Shown here: piece after piece, positions 8,275 to 16,420 of the stretch | Numbering within the stretch: the stretch's first letter is position 1 | How the letters are laid out: each line of letters opens with the position of its first letter | Assembly (NCBI RefSeq): GCF_900095445.1 | Contig: NZ_FMJL01000005.1 | Coordinates: forward strand, 53,747 to 117,746 | DNA: 64,000 nucleotides | Reading direction: 5' to 3' | Origin: Clostridium sp. N3C | GTDB taxonomy: Bacteria > Bacillota > Clostridia > Clostridiales > Clostridiaceae | Notes under the pieces: model-generated | The model's input: the letters and a program-made list of their open reading frames with translations, nothing else | Database searches by the model: none | Told to the model about the DNA's origin: nothing | Program-made: the position numbers and the translations under genes

Positions 8275-8824
8275 AAATGAGTTTATTTTTTTGCATAAAA
8301 GGATTCGCTATACAAGGTATTTCTATATGCCTTAATTGTGAATCAACAGCTGTATTGGCTACATATTCTATGTATAAGGTTCCAGTGTTAAACATTCTTT
8401 GAAATAGTCCTTGTTCAATATTTACATTAATTATTTCATTATATTTATTTTCATCTATATTTTTAATAATGAAAAAGGAATAGGATGTATCAATGATTTT
8501 ATTGTTTTCATAATCAATTACTACATTTCTCGGAATATGATAGAAAAGACTTATAGTTTTTATAATTGCAGAAATAATGAGTATATAGACAATTATAACA
8601 ACTAAATTAATCACAGCTAATATTATAACTACAGAAAGATCATCGAAATTTATCAAGTATTCCAAAAAGCTACTACTTATATTATGTTTTTTATATAAAC
8701 TATTCTTATATATTTTACAGACAATATTTATAAGAACATTTACCATAATTATTAATATATTTCTTACTAAATCACCGGATATACCAGCAAAAGAGCCTTT
8801 GATTGAATGTTTATTTGCTTTCAT
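8273..8824 (-). CDS. Membrane protein with C-terminal PH-like domain
   Basis: The 183-residue product has a helix at about residues 20-37, a second long one at about 63-90 (VVIILAVINLVVIIVYILIISAII), and a soluble C-terminal half. That half (NVVIDYENNKII...GTLYIEYV...LRHIEIPCI) reads like a bacterial PH (bPH2/YdbT-type) beta-sandwich. Such proteins are membrane-anchored with unknown ligands. GGAGAGATTTTTAT precedes the ATG. The domain call is tentative. Confidence 0.55.
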   Translation of the reverse strand: MKANKHSIKGSFAGISGDLVRNILIIMVNVLINIVCKIYKNSLYKKHNISSSFLEYLINFDDLSVVIILAVINLVVIIVYILIISAIIKTISLFYHIPRNVVIDYENNKIIDTSYSFFIIKNIDENKYNEIINVNIEQGLFQRMFNTGTLYIEYVANTAVDSQLRHIEIPCIANPFMQKNKLI

Positions 8825-9065
8825 ATAAAAATCTCTCCTTTGTTATTCATATACCTTAGTTTAATATAATAAAATCAAAAACAATTTAAAACGTTAACAA
8901 ATAATCTTTTTTAAAAATCCTGTCTACTATATAATAACATAGTATTAATTTAACTGGCAATTTAAAAAATCAATACGAAAAAGATAAAGATAAAGCATTA
9001 AATTTTTTCAATAATAAAATCAACTTTAAGGATATTTTATATTATATGTGACATAATAATAATAC
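8825..9065. other. AT-rich intergenic region before the ncRNA candidate
   Basis: The 241 bases carry no ORF with a ribosome site. CATAAT at 9052-9057 lies about nine bases before the RNA's predicted 5' end and could be its -10 box, but no good -35 is visible. Confidence 0.35.
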
Positions 9066-9243
9066 AAGGTGGATTTAGTCAGCGTTAATATTCCTGTTTA
9101 TGAAAGCTAATGCTTATGCATACAGAATTCTCGCTACTTTAAATTAGTATTTAGATACAGATTTAAAGTTTAATTGTGAGCAATGGTGCTGATTAAATTC
9201 ACCTTTTGGAGAGAGGGGCCTTAAAGGTATTTCCCTCTCTTTT
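9066..9243 (+). ncRNA. Candidate structured small RNA, three-way junction plus terminator
   Basis: An 18-bp closing stem pairs 9066-9083 (AAGGTGGATTTAGTCAGC) with 9188-9205 (GCTGATTAAATTCACCTT); its two imperfect positions remain G-U pairs. Inside are an arm pairing CTGT..ATG (9094-9102) with CATACAG (9119-9125), and a long arm pairing CTCGC (9130-9134) with GTGAG (9176-9180), ACTTTAAAT (9136-9144) with ATTTAAAGT (9161-9169), and GTAT with ATAC at its tip. An intrinsic terminator follows four bases later. Both flanking genes are on the minus strand, so it is not the leader of a neighbour. I cannot assign it to a known RNA family. Confidence 0.6.
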
Positions 9244-9246
9244 ATT
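9210..9246 (+). terminator. Intrinsic terminator of the ncRNA candidate
   Basis: AGAGAGGG (9210-9217) and CCCTCTCT (9233-9240) form an 8-bp stem followed by TTTATTCTT. The T-tract exists only on the plus strand, which fixes the direction of the upstream transcript. Confidence 0.8.
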
Positions 9247-9263
9247 CTTGTTAAAAATTCTCT

Positions 9264-9788
9264 TTACTGCAGTTTATAACCTTTCTCTACAACCCAGCCT
9301 TCTTTATCTAAACGCATTATAGTTATATTGTCAAAACTGCAATTAAAGCTGTAAGGAAATTTATTTACATAAAACCATATATCATTATAGGTATCCTTAG
9401 TAAGCTTTGACACAATAGTACAGTGAAATTTATGTTTTTTCGATTCATTTTTCTTCCATTCAATGCCTGGAATAGTTCTTAATAAGTTTTTGTATTCTTC
9501 GCAATTTTTTATAGTATCAAGGGAAGGTTTAATGTCCATATAAATCACTCTATCATCAAAGTGGTTATAACCACTCATTATAAAAGATGATGCTTTATGA
9601 GAAAGGCAAAAACTTTCTGTTACCTTTTCTATTTCTGAAAGGTCTTTGCATTCAAAGGGAGCTTTTAGAGTGAAATGAGATTGTAGTCTTTGACGCTTTA
9701 CTTTAAAACGATGACATACTTCTTCTACTAATTGATGATGGAATTCTTTAACTTCACCGTTTATTAAACATACAATTACATATAGCAT
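9264..9788 (-). CDS. 2H phosphoesterase superfamily protein (2'-5' RNA ligase-like)
   Basis: Two HxT motifs, SHFT (H38, T40) and FHCT (H122, T124), about 84 residues apart in a 174-residue protein define the 2H phosphoesterase fold. Members hydrolyse or ligate 2',5' or cyclic phosphodiester bonds in RNA or nucleotides. GAAAGGAGAG precedes the ATG. The substrate cannot be told from sequence, and the gene is not in an operon. Confidence 0.82.
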   Translation of the reverse strand: MLYVIVCLINGEVKEFHHQLVEEVCHRFKVKRQRLQSHFTLKAPFECKDLSEIEKVTESFCLSHKASSFIMSGYNHFDDRVIYMDIKPSLDTIKNCEEYKNLLRTIPGIEWKKNESKKHKFHCTIVSKLTKDTYNDIWFYVNKFPYSFNCSFDNITIMRLDKEGWVVEKGYKLQ

Positions 9789-9892
9789 TTTTACTCTCCT
9801 TTCTTTTTGTATTATTACGTATATTCAGTAAATTTATTATAGGATAAAAAAATATATAAGGGGCATTTTATGAATAAGGGGAGGTTGATAAA

Positions 9893-10057
9893 ATGGGAAA
9901 AAATAAAAGTATTATGGATAAAAAAAGTAGTATTATTGCGGCAAAGGACTTTGATAGTTTAAATTCTAGAACCGGTTATAAAGATACAGGCAATGATGCA
10001 CAAGTTCATGCAAAAGCAAGAGCCATTAGAAACAATGATAACGGATCACATTATTAA
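9893..10057 (+). CDS. Micro-gene, 54-residue hypothetical protein
   Basis: ATG at 9893 follows GGGGAGGTTGATAAA, a strong ribosome site, and reads 54 codons to TAA. The product is polar and basic at its start (MGKNKSIMDKKS), with SLNSRTGYKDTGNDAQVHAK and a His/Asn-rich end. There is no membrane segment. It is followed 18 bases later by a second micro-gene with its own ribosome site, so the two probably form an operon. The composition recalls small spore-associated peptides, but I do not recognise it. Confidence 0.65.
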   Translation: MGKNKSIMDKKSSIIAAKDFDSLNSRTGYKDTGNDAQVHAKARAIRNNDNGSHY

Positions 10058-10075
10058 ACCAAAGGAGGAATATTA

Positions 10076-10210
10076 ATGAAAGCATATAAAAGAGAAAAGC
10101 ATAAAAAAGCCGGTAAACATGATGGTATTAAACCTGCAGAAGAAAAAGAAATAGGTTCACCTAAAACACCTCCAAGATTTGAAAATCATAAAGGTGTTCC
10201 AATGGAATAA
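10076..10210 (+). CDS. Micro-gene, 44-residue basic hypothetical protein
   Basis: AAAGGAGGAATATTA precedes the ATG at 10076, which is near-optimal. The 44-residue product is Lys-rich (MKAYKREKHKKAGKHDG), with a Pro-containing second half (GSPKTPPRFENHKGVPME). It is probably unstructured and soluble. It is cotranscribed with the 54-residue gene upstream and ends before a 19-bp hairpin. Function unknown. Confidence 0.65.
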   Translation: MKAYKREKHKKAGKHDGIKPAEEKEIGSPKTPPRFENHKGVPME

Positions 10211-10217
10211 GATAGAA

Positions 10218-10260
10218 ATATTAATAACAATTCTGCCAGGAGCAGAATTGTTATTAATAT
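10218..10260. terminator. Perfect 19-bp inverted repeat, probable bidirectional terminator
   Basis: Arms 10218-10236 and 10242-10260 are exactly complementary (ATATTAATAACAATTCTGC and its reverse complement) around the loop CAGGA. It lies between convergent genes. There is no T-tract on the plus side and only a broken one on the minus side, so it may instead stabilise or process the two mRNA 3' ends. Confidence 0.6.
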
Positions 10261-10264
10261 GATG

Positions 10265-11605
10265 TTATAGTTTGGATATTGAACTTGTGTTATCTTCTAA
10301 TAGTATATCAAAAACCTTTTTAGCATTAATATTTTTAAGTTTCTTAATGGAAGACCATTTAGCATTTAATTTTGAATTAAAATTTCTCATATATGTTGGT
10401 GAAAAGGGATAATAAATTTTAATATTATCTGTAAAGTTTTTATCATAATAAGCTGTAATTCTACTTATTGAAAAGAACATTAGCAAATAGCAATTTACAC
10501 TGAGAACTTTTTCAATATTATTTATATATTGAGATTTTTCGATAGGTAAAAGCTCAATAACAAGTTTTATAAAATTCAACAATTTTACAGTAGCCTTTGT
10601 TAGGGATTGATGCTTAAGGGAGTATGTAAATAAAGTTGTACTTCCTAACTTTTTGTCTTGCTTTACATCCTGTAAATCATCAATAAGCTGTAATAGGATA
10701 CCAAGGCCAAAGGATCCAATAATTTCTTCTAAGGTAAGTGTTCCTTTAATAAGATAGGCATCTGTAAGAACTGATAAGCCACCTTTTATAAAAGATAGTC
10801 GAATTATATCTTCTAAATCTATATTGTCAGTGTTTTCGTATTGCTTTAAACTGTCTATTTGAGAAGAATTAATAGCTTGTAAACTTTGATATAGGCAATA
10901 AAAATATCTTCTTGGGTAACTTTCTTCAATTAATTCTACCAATCTAAAGATCTTATCTTCATAAAAGTTATGGGGAATTAGCTTATGTCCCTTTAATCTA
11001 TCCATTAATCTATTGCTTCGTTCCTTTTTTTCCAAACTACTAGTTTCCCTATTATCCATGAGATTATCAGTATAGGGATAAAGTAGACTATAAGAAAATA
11101 TAGGATAAGTTAATTCTACATCCAACCCCACAATAGACTGTAGTAAATTCATTGTCCATACATTTCTTAAAGCTTGAAAAATATCAGCTGCAGTTACAGA
11201 TGAATCAAATTTTTTTGCTTTATCAATAAAGTTATAGGCACAGGATAGAAAATCAAATGGATAATTGTTGCTAATAGGTTCTTTAAATATAAGACTACTA
11301 TTAAAGTATCCATAAAAAATTGATTTAAATTTATCTCCAGCCAAGCAGTCATTGCCCTTATTTAAAGATTTAAGTGTAATTACAATGTTATTTAGTAATT
11401 CATCTATCTTTTTTTCATTTCTTTTCTTATCCTCAGTGTTATAAATGGTAAAGTGAAAATCCTCTAAATTATCACTACAGTTATACCAAAGATCTCTATA
11501 AAAGATAAATAAAGCTTCAATAAGAAAACTAAATATTTTACTGTTTTTAGTTTTTTTTATGTCTTCATATAAGTTTATAAAGATTTTTTGCATATCTATT
11601 TTCAT
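10265..11605 (-). CDS. Class I terpenoid/polyprenyl synthase-like protein (446 aa)
   Basis: The protein is almost all helical. It carries a first acidic motif, TDNLMDN (D180-D184), followed by basic residues, and a second, QLIDDLQDVKQDKKLG (D309, D310, D313, D317), about 130 residues later. Two Asp-rich motifs at this spacing are the Mg-diphosphate sites of class I isoprenoid synthases. A long N-terminal extension (1-150) and the weak first motif separate it from ordinary chain-elongating synthases such as the one at 4666-5631. It could be a head-to-head synthase, a cyclase, or an inactive relative. GGGG lies 10 bases before the ATG. Confidence 0.6.
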   Translation of the reverse strand: MKIDMQKIFINLYEDIKKTKNSKIFSFLIEALFIFYRDLWYNCSDNLEDFHFTIYNTEDKKRNEKKIDELLNNIVITLKSLNKGNDCLAGDKFKSIFYGYFNSSLIFKEPISNNYPFDFLSCAYNFIDKAKKFDSSVTAADIFQALRNVWTMNLLQSIVGLDVELTYPIFSYSLLYPYTDNLMDNRETSSLEKKERSNRLMDRLKGHKLIPHNFYEDKIFRLVELIEESYPRRYFYCLYQSLQAINSSQIDSLKQYENTDNIDLEDIIRLSFIKGGLSVLTDAYLIKGTLTLEEIIGSFGLGILLQLIDDLQDVKQDKKLGSTTLFTYSLKHQSLTKATVKLLNFIKLVIELLPIEKSQYINNIEKVLSVNCYLLMFFSISRITAYYDKNFTDNIKIYYPFSPTYMRNFNSKLNAKWSSIKKLKNINAKKVFDILLEDNTSSISKL

Positions 11606-11904
11606 ATATGACAGCCCCTTAAATATAATCTATGAAAAAATCCTTCTTAAAAGTTTAACAAGTTAATATTTTATATATAGTTATATTATTTTATATACTC
11701 TTTATTTGCAATAATAATAATTTATTTACAGAAATCTACTTATTATTTTCTGTAATAATATTAAGTTTCCATATTCTTTGATTTTGCATAAGTATCATAT
11801 CTTTTAGGAATACTTTGACATATATATAGGAATACTTTGACATATACAGTTGATAATTAATTTCTAATGATATATAATATTAACAAAGAATAGGAGGGAG
11901 ATTA
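11606..11904. other. Divergent intergenic region between terpenoid-synthase-like gene and ldh
   Basis: About 300 AT-rich bases hold the control regions of both divergent genes. The notable content is a pair of 20-base direct repeats (11805-11846). Beyond these I see no riboswitch, ORF or complete promoter. Confidence 0.5.
11805..11846 (+). repeat. Two 20-base direct repeats upstream of ldh
   Basis: taggaatactttgacatata occurs at 11805-11824 and again at 11827-11846, a period of 22 bases, about two helical turns. Each copy holds a TTGACA hexamer. A well-spaced -10 is not obvious for either, so they may be operator sites or a recent promoter duplication. Confidence 0.7.
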
Positions 11905-11905
11905 T

Positions 11906-12853
11906 ATGAGAACTGGAAGTGCAAAAATTACTATAATAGGAGCAGGATTTGTTGGATCCACTACTGCTTTTGCAATTATGAACTCGGGATTGGCTTCAGA
12001 AATAGTAATAGTGGATATAAATAAAGAAAAGGCAGAAGGAGAAGCTATGGATTTATCTCATGGTGTATCTTTTGTTAGTCCTGTTAATATAATTGCAGGA
12101 GATTATAGCCAAAGTGCTAATTCAGATATTGTAATTATTACTGCTGGTGCAAATCAAAAGCCAGGAGAAACTAGAATAGATCTAGTAGATAGAAACATTA
12201 AAGTTTTTAAAGGTATTATACCAGAAGTGGTTAAGTATAGCCCTAATGCCATTCTTTTAGTAGTATCTAATCCAGTGGATATTTTAACATATATAACATA
12301 TAAACTTTCTGGATTCCCTAAGGAGAGAGTAATTGGTTCTGGAACAGTATTAGATACTTCTAGATTAAGATATATGTTGAGTAAGCATTTTGATGTAGAT
12401 GCAAGAAATATTCACACTTACATAATGGGAGAACATGGTGATTCTGAAATTGCTACTTGGAGTTTAACAAATATTGCAGGAATGAATGTGGATGAATACT
12501 GCAGTCAAATTTGCCATAGTTGTGATGGTAGCTTTAAGCATCAAATACATGAAGAAGTAAAAAATGCAGCCTACAATGTTATTGATAGAAAAGGTGCTAC
12601 ATATTACGCTGTAGCTTTAGCTATACGTAGAATAGTAGAAGCAATTCTAGGAGATGAAAATTCAATATTAACTGTTTCTACCTTGTTAGAGGGACAATTT
12701 GGTGTTGATGGATTATTTTTAGGCGTTCCAGCTATCGTAGGTAAAGATGGAGTGAAGAAAATATTAGAGGTTCCATTAAACCAAGAAGAATTATCTAATT
12801 TCCAAAAATCCGCCAATAGTTTAAAAGAAATTTTCAATAATTTCGACATATAA
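11906..12853 (+). CDS. ldh: L-lactate dehydrogenase
   Basis: This 315-residue NAD-dependent enzyme reduces pyruvate to L-lactate. Visible features are the nucleotide motif GAGFVG (12-17), the mobile-loop segment NQKPGETR (83-90) in which Gln at 84 favours pyruvate over oxaloacetate, R153 in DTSRLR, and the catalytic His177 in GEHGDSE. Length and motifs are those of bacterial LDH. AGGAGGGAG precedes the ATG. It is a single gene with its own control region. In clostridia this step reoxidises NADH at high glycolytic flux. Confidence 0.95.
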   Translation: MRTGSAKITIIGAGFVGSTTAFAIMNSGLASEIVIVDINKEKAEGEAMDLSHGVSFVSPVNIIAGDYSQSANSDIVIITAGANQKPGETRIDLVDRNIKVFKGIIPEVVKYSPNAILLVVSNPVDILTYITYKLSGFPKERVIGSGTVLDTSRLRYMLSKHFDVDARNIHTYIMGEHGDSEIATWSLTNIAGMNVDEYCSQICHSCDGSFKHQIHEEVKNAAYNVIDRKGATYYAVALAIRRIVEAILGDENSILTVSTLLEGQFGVDGLFLGVPAIVGKDGVKKILEVPLNQEELSNFQKSANSLKEIFNNFDI

Positions 12854-12876
12854 TTGTCATAAAAATAACAAGAATA

Positions 12877-12905
12877 TTGACATTAGCTTATCTTCATTAT
12901 ATAAT
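12877..12905 (+). promoter_or_regulatory. Sigma-A promoter of argS
   Basis: TTGACA (12877-12882) and TATAAT (12900-12905) have a 17-base spacer and lie directly upstream of the T-box leader. Confidence 0.85.
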
Positions 12906-12929
12906 TTATAAAAAAATTAAGATAAGGTA

Positions 12930-13150
12930 AATTCATTGAAGAGGAGAGTAGTTTACTAGATTTCTAAAGCGAGTGGGGGATGGTGTAAGCCCCATAGAAT
13001 ATAGTAAATGAAGAGAGCCTTGGAGAAACACCCGAAAAAGTAGGGCAGTCGTTTGCTGCGTTAAAGCTTGGAGTGGACTACATATGTAGTCAAATGGAGT
13101 GGTACCGCGGAATTAACCCGTCTCTATGTCATAATAGAGGTGGGTTTTTT
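12930..13150 (+). promoter_or_regulatory. T-box riboswitch with AGA (Arg) specifier controlling argS
   Basis: Stem I shows the AGTA strand (near 12945) opposite GAA-G-AGA-G (13010-13017), joined by GTTTACTA/TAGTAAAT. By analogy with the glyQS leader the specifier codon is AGA at 13014-13016, matching the arginine gene downstream. The apical GGGGGATGGTGTAAGCCCC loop is typical. The T-box element GAGTGGTACCGCGG is at 13097-13110. A terminator pairs AACCC (13115) and CTCTAT with ATAGAG and GGGTT (13142), followed by TTTT. Uncharged tRNA-Arg would pair with the specifier and the TGGT bulge to favour antitermination. Confidence 0.93.
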
Positions 13151-13181
13151 AATTATAAAAATTAATGAAGGAGCTGATACT

Positions 13182-14870
13182 TTGGATTATAAAAAGATAA
13201 TAGCTGAGAACCTAAAAGAACATATAGATATGGATTTAGTTTCCTTAGAGAAGTTTATAGAGATACCACCAAAACCAGAAATGGGAGATTATGCCTTTCC
13301 TTGCTTTCAATTAGCAAAAGTCTTTAGAAAAGCACCTAATATGATTGCTGAGGAATTGAAGACTAAGCTCAATATAGAAGGCTTTGAAAAGATAGAAACA
13401 GTAGGACCATATATAAACTTTTTTGTAGATAAATCAGTTTTTATTAAAAATACAATTGAGAAAGTATTGAAAGAAAAGGACTTTTACGGTAGTTCAGATG
13501 TTGGAAAGGGAAAGACTATAGTAGTAGAGTATTCATCACCTAATATAGCTAAGCCTTTCCATGTAGGACACTTATTCACTACAGCTATCGGAAATTCTTT
13601 GTATAAAATATTATCCTTTGCAGGTTACGATTGTGTAAGGGTAAATCATTTAGGAGACTGGGGAACTCAGTTTGGAAAATTGATTGCTGCTTATAAGAAG
13701 GGATGGGCAGATGAGCAAAAGCTACAAGAGGATCCAATTAATGAACTCTTAAGAATTTATGTTAAGTTCCATGATGAAGCAGAAAAGCACCCTGAGTATG
13801 AAGATGAGGCGAGAATGTACTTTAAGCGATTGGAAGACGGTGCTGAAGAAGAAGTTAGCCTTTGGAATAAGTTTAAGGACTTAAGCTTAAAAGAGTTTGA
13901 TAAAATATATAAGATGTTAAATGTAGAATTTGACTCTTATGCTGGTGAAAGTTTCTATAGTGATAAAATGGATGCAGTAGTAGAAGAGATAGAAAGTAAA
14001 GGTTTATTAGTTGAAAGTAATGGTGCAAAGGTTGTTATGCTTGATGAATATAATATGCCACCTTGTATTATAAAGAAAGCGGATGGAGCTACTATATATG
14101 CTACAAGAGATTTAGCCGCTGCCATATATAGAAAGAAAACTTATGATTTTTATAAAAACATTTATGTAGTAGGTACTCCTCAAGCCTTACATTTTAAACA
14201 AGTATTCACAACTCTAAAATTGATGGGATACGATTGGGCAGATGATTGTGTTCATGTAGGATTTGGTTTAGTAAAATTTGCAGATAAGAAGCTTTCTACA
14301 AGAAAAGGTGATGTAGTATTCCTAGAGGATTTACTAAATGAAGCTATAGAGAAGACTATGGAAATAATGAAGGATAGGGAACTGGAAAATAAGGAAGAAG
14401 TAGCAAAGAAGATTGGTATCGGAGCTGTAATTTTTACTTATTTAAAAAATCACAGAGAAAGAGATATTGTTTTTGATTGGAAAGAGATGTTGAGCTTTGA
14501 TGGAGAAACAGGTCCTTATGTTCAATATACTTATGCTCGTGGTAATAGTGTTCTTAGAAAGGTAGAGGCTATACCTGAGCAGGCAGATTATTCTAAATTG
14601 ATAACTCAAGATGAGTATGAATTGGTTAAATTAATTTCAAATTTCCAAAATGCTATTTTTCTTAGCATAGAAAGAAACGAACCTTCTGTAGTTACCCGTT
14701 ATATAATCGATGTAGCTAAAGCTTTTAATAAATTTTACAACTTGCATAGCATATTAAATATAGAGGATGAAGAGTTAAAGAAAGCAAGAATAAAATTAGT
14801 TCAGGCTACTTGTCAAGTAATTAAAAATGGTTTAGCTCTATTAGGTATAGATGTGGTAGAAAAGATGTAA
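13182..14870 (+). CDS. argS: Arginyl-tRNA synthetase
   Basis: This 562-residue class I synthetase charges tRNA-Arg. The HIGH motif appears as HVGHL in [14 protein letters not shown], and the KMSKS equivalent is LSTRKGDVV, as usual for ArgRS. The N-terminal Add-1 domain ([20 protein letters not shown]) and the C-terminal anticodon-binding region ([15 protein letters not shown]) are both complete. I start at TTG 13182, after GAAGGAG. A longer frame from 13068 would run through the T-box terminator and is not real. Confidence 0.96.
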   Translation: MDYKKIIAENLKEHIDMDLVSLEKFIEIPPKPEMGDYAFPCFQLAKVFRKAPNMIAEELKTKLNIEGFEKIETVGPYINFFVDKSVFIKNTIEKVLKEKDFYGSSDVGKGKTIVVEYSSPNIAKPFHVGHLFTTAIGNSLYKILSFAGYDCVRVNHLGDWGTQFGKLIAAYKKGWADEQKLQEDPINELLRIYVKFHDEAEKHPEYEDEARMYFKRLEDGAEEEVSLWNKFKDLSLKEFDKIYKMLNVEFDSYAGESFYSDKMDAVVEEIESKGLLVESNGAKVVMLDEYNMPPCIIKKADGATIYATRDLAAAIYRKKTYDFYKNIYVVGTPQALHFKQVFTTLKLMGYDWADDCVHVGFGLVKFADKKLSTRKGDVVFLEDLLNEAIEKTMEIMKDRELENKEEVAKKIGIGAVIFTYLKNHRERDIVFDWKEMLSFDGETGPYVQYTYARGNSVLRKVEAIPEQADYSKLITQDEYELVKLISNFQNAIFLSIERNEPSVVTRYIIDVAKAFNKFYNLHSILNIEDEELKKARIKLVQATCQVIKNGLALLGIDVVEKM

Positions 14871-14905
14871 AAATAAAGCTGACTGTAAGCCAGCTTTATT
14901 TTTAT
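14871..14905 (+). terminator. Terminator of argS
   Basis: AAATAAAGCTG and CAGCTTTATTT form an 11-bp stem followed by a T-rich stretch. Confidence 0.85.
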
Positions 14906-14979
14906 ATACTCTAATATTTAGTTTTAAAAAAATAGTTATTAGACTATAATAAAATAAAGAAAAATATAAGGAGGATCCT

Positions 14980-15708
14980 ATGGGTAATTGTGCTGCATTT
15001 TTCGATATTGATGGAACCCTTTATAGAGAAGGGCTTATAGCAGAAATATTTAAGAAATTAGTTAAGTCTGAAATTATAAAACCTGAAAAATGGTATAATG
15101 AAGTAAGACCTGAATATCAGCGTTGGGATAAAAGACAGGGAAATTATGATGACTATTTATTAAAAGTAGCAGACATATATACGGAAGCAGTTAAGGGATT
15201 GCATAAATCACAAATCGATTTTATTGCAAAAAGAGTTGTAGAGCAGAAGGGAGATAGAGTTTACACCTTCACACGGGATAGAATCAAATGGCATAAGAAG
15301 CAGGGACATAAGGTTATCACTATTTCTGGAAGTCCTTTAGAATTAGTAAGAGAAATGTCTGTGAAACATGGTTTTGATGATTATTTAGGGGCAGAATATA
15401 TAATAGATAAAAACAATCTATATACCGGTGAAGTTATACCTATGTGGGATAGTAAAAGCAAGAGCAAGGCTATAGATTATTTTACAGAAAAGTACAATTT
15501 AGATTTGGACCAATGCTATGCTTATGGTGATACTTCTGGGGATTTTTCTATGTTTAAAAAGGTTAAATACCCTATATGTGTTAACCCTACAAGAGAGTTG
15601 CTAAAGAAAGTTTTAGATGATGAGGTAATTAAAGAAAAAATACAAATTATAGTAGAGCGAAAAGATGTGATTTATAGTCTAACATCAAAGGATATTCGTT
15701 TGTTATAG
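14980..15708 (+). CDS. HAD-superfamily phosphatase (SerB-like, subclass IB)
   Basis: FFDIDGTLY (nucleophile D9, general acid D11), ISGSP around residue 116, a conserved Lys in SKSKA, and GDTSGD near 183 are the four HAD motifs in order. The insertion type and 242-residue length fit HAD-IB phosphatases related to phosphoserine phosphatase. The substrate is uncertain. AAGGAGGATCCT precedes the ATG. It is followed 14 bases later by the exonuclease-like gene, so the two are likely cotranscribed. Confidence 0.85.
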   Translation: MGNCAAFFDIDGTLYREGLIAEIFKKLVKSEIIKPEKWYNEVRPEYQRWDKRQGNYDDYLLKVADIYTEAVKGLHKSQIDFIAKRVVEQKGDRVYTFTRDRIKWHKKQGHKVITISGSPLELVREMSVKHGFDDYLGAEYIIDKNNLYTGEVIPMWDSKSKSKAIDYFTEKYNLDLDQCYAYGDTSGDFSMFKKVKYPICVNPTRELLKKVLDDEVIKEKIQIIVERKDVIYSLTSKDIRLL

Positions 15709-15721
15709 AAAGAGTGATAAG

Positions 15722-16387
15722 GTGATAGTTAGAGAAAATATAATCGATGTAAAGAATATTACAGTAACAGATAAACTAGAAAGTGAGGGTTATGAAGATA
15801 TATTAGATAGGGCAATTTTTTTTGATTTGGAGCATTATGTATATAAAAAGCCTATATGTATTGGTGTTTTTGGAGCCTGTTATTATGATTCTGCCAAGCA
15901 AGTTTTAAAAGTAACACAATATATGATTGAAAATAAGATGGATGCCCCGGTTATAGTAAAAATGGCCAAGGATTATTTTCAAAAGGCATATAATGATGGA
16001 AAAATTAATATAGTTACTTTTTCCGGCAATAATGACTTTACGGTAATTAATTATTTATTACACAGGTATAAAGTGTCTTTTAACTTTGATAATTTTATTA
16101 AGGTAGATATACAAGATATTTATAAAGAAACTACTGGAATATGCACAGGACTTAAAACTATAGAAAAGCAATTTAATATTGTCCGTGAAAATAGGCCAAT
16201 AAGCGGGGCAAATTTAGCAAAAACCTTTAGTAAAATTATGAAAGATAAAGATTATATAAATAGAATGCCCAAAGAAAAAATTCAAACTATTTTATTATAC
16301 AATGAGCAAGATGTGGTTAGTTTATTTGAGATCTTGGCAAGTTGGAATTCTTCTATTAAAAAATTCAAAGAAGAAAACACATACTAA
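15722..16387 (+). CDS. RNase H-like (YprB/DEDD-type) exonuclease-family protein
   Basis: The 221-residue protein has acidic residues at D35 and E37 (FFDLEHYV), D105 (TFSGNNDF) and D197 (YNEQDVVSL). This is the D-E-D-D order of the DnaQ/YprB RNase_H_2 fold, which cleaves nucleic acid 3' ends. A GTG start at 15722 follows AGTGATAAG. It is the last gene of a pair with the HAD phosphatase. The nucleic-acid substrate is not deducible. Confidence 0.75.
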   Translation: MIVRENIIDVKNITVTDKLESEGYEDILDRAIFFDLEHYVYKKPICIGVFGACYYDSAKQVLKVTQYMIENKMDAPVIVKMAKDYFQKAYNDGKINIVTFSGNNDFTVINYLLHRYKVSFNFDNFIKVDIQDIYKETTGICTGLKTIEKQFNIVRENRPISGANLAKTFSKIMKDKDYINRMPKEKIQTILLYNEQDVVSLFEILASWNSSIKKFKEENTY

Positions 16388-16420
16388 ATACTGTTATAAA
16401 GTATTTAGTATGTGTTTTTT
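16376..16420. terminator. Bidirectional terminator
   Basis: A perfect 17-bp stem pairs AACACATACTAAATACT with AGTATTTAGTATGTGTT and is followed by T-runs. It lies between the convergent exonuclease-like and gltX genes. Confidence 0.9.

Noticed and set aside
13068..13181. N-terminal extension of argS
   Set aside because: It would be translated from the T-box antiterminator and terminator region; the true TTG start with GAAGGAG lies downstream.
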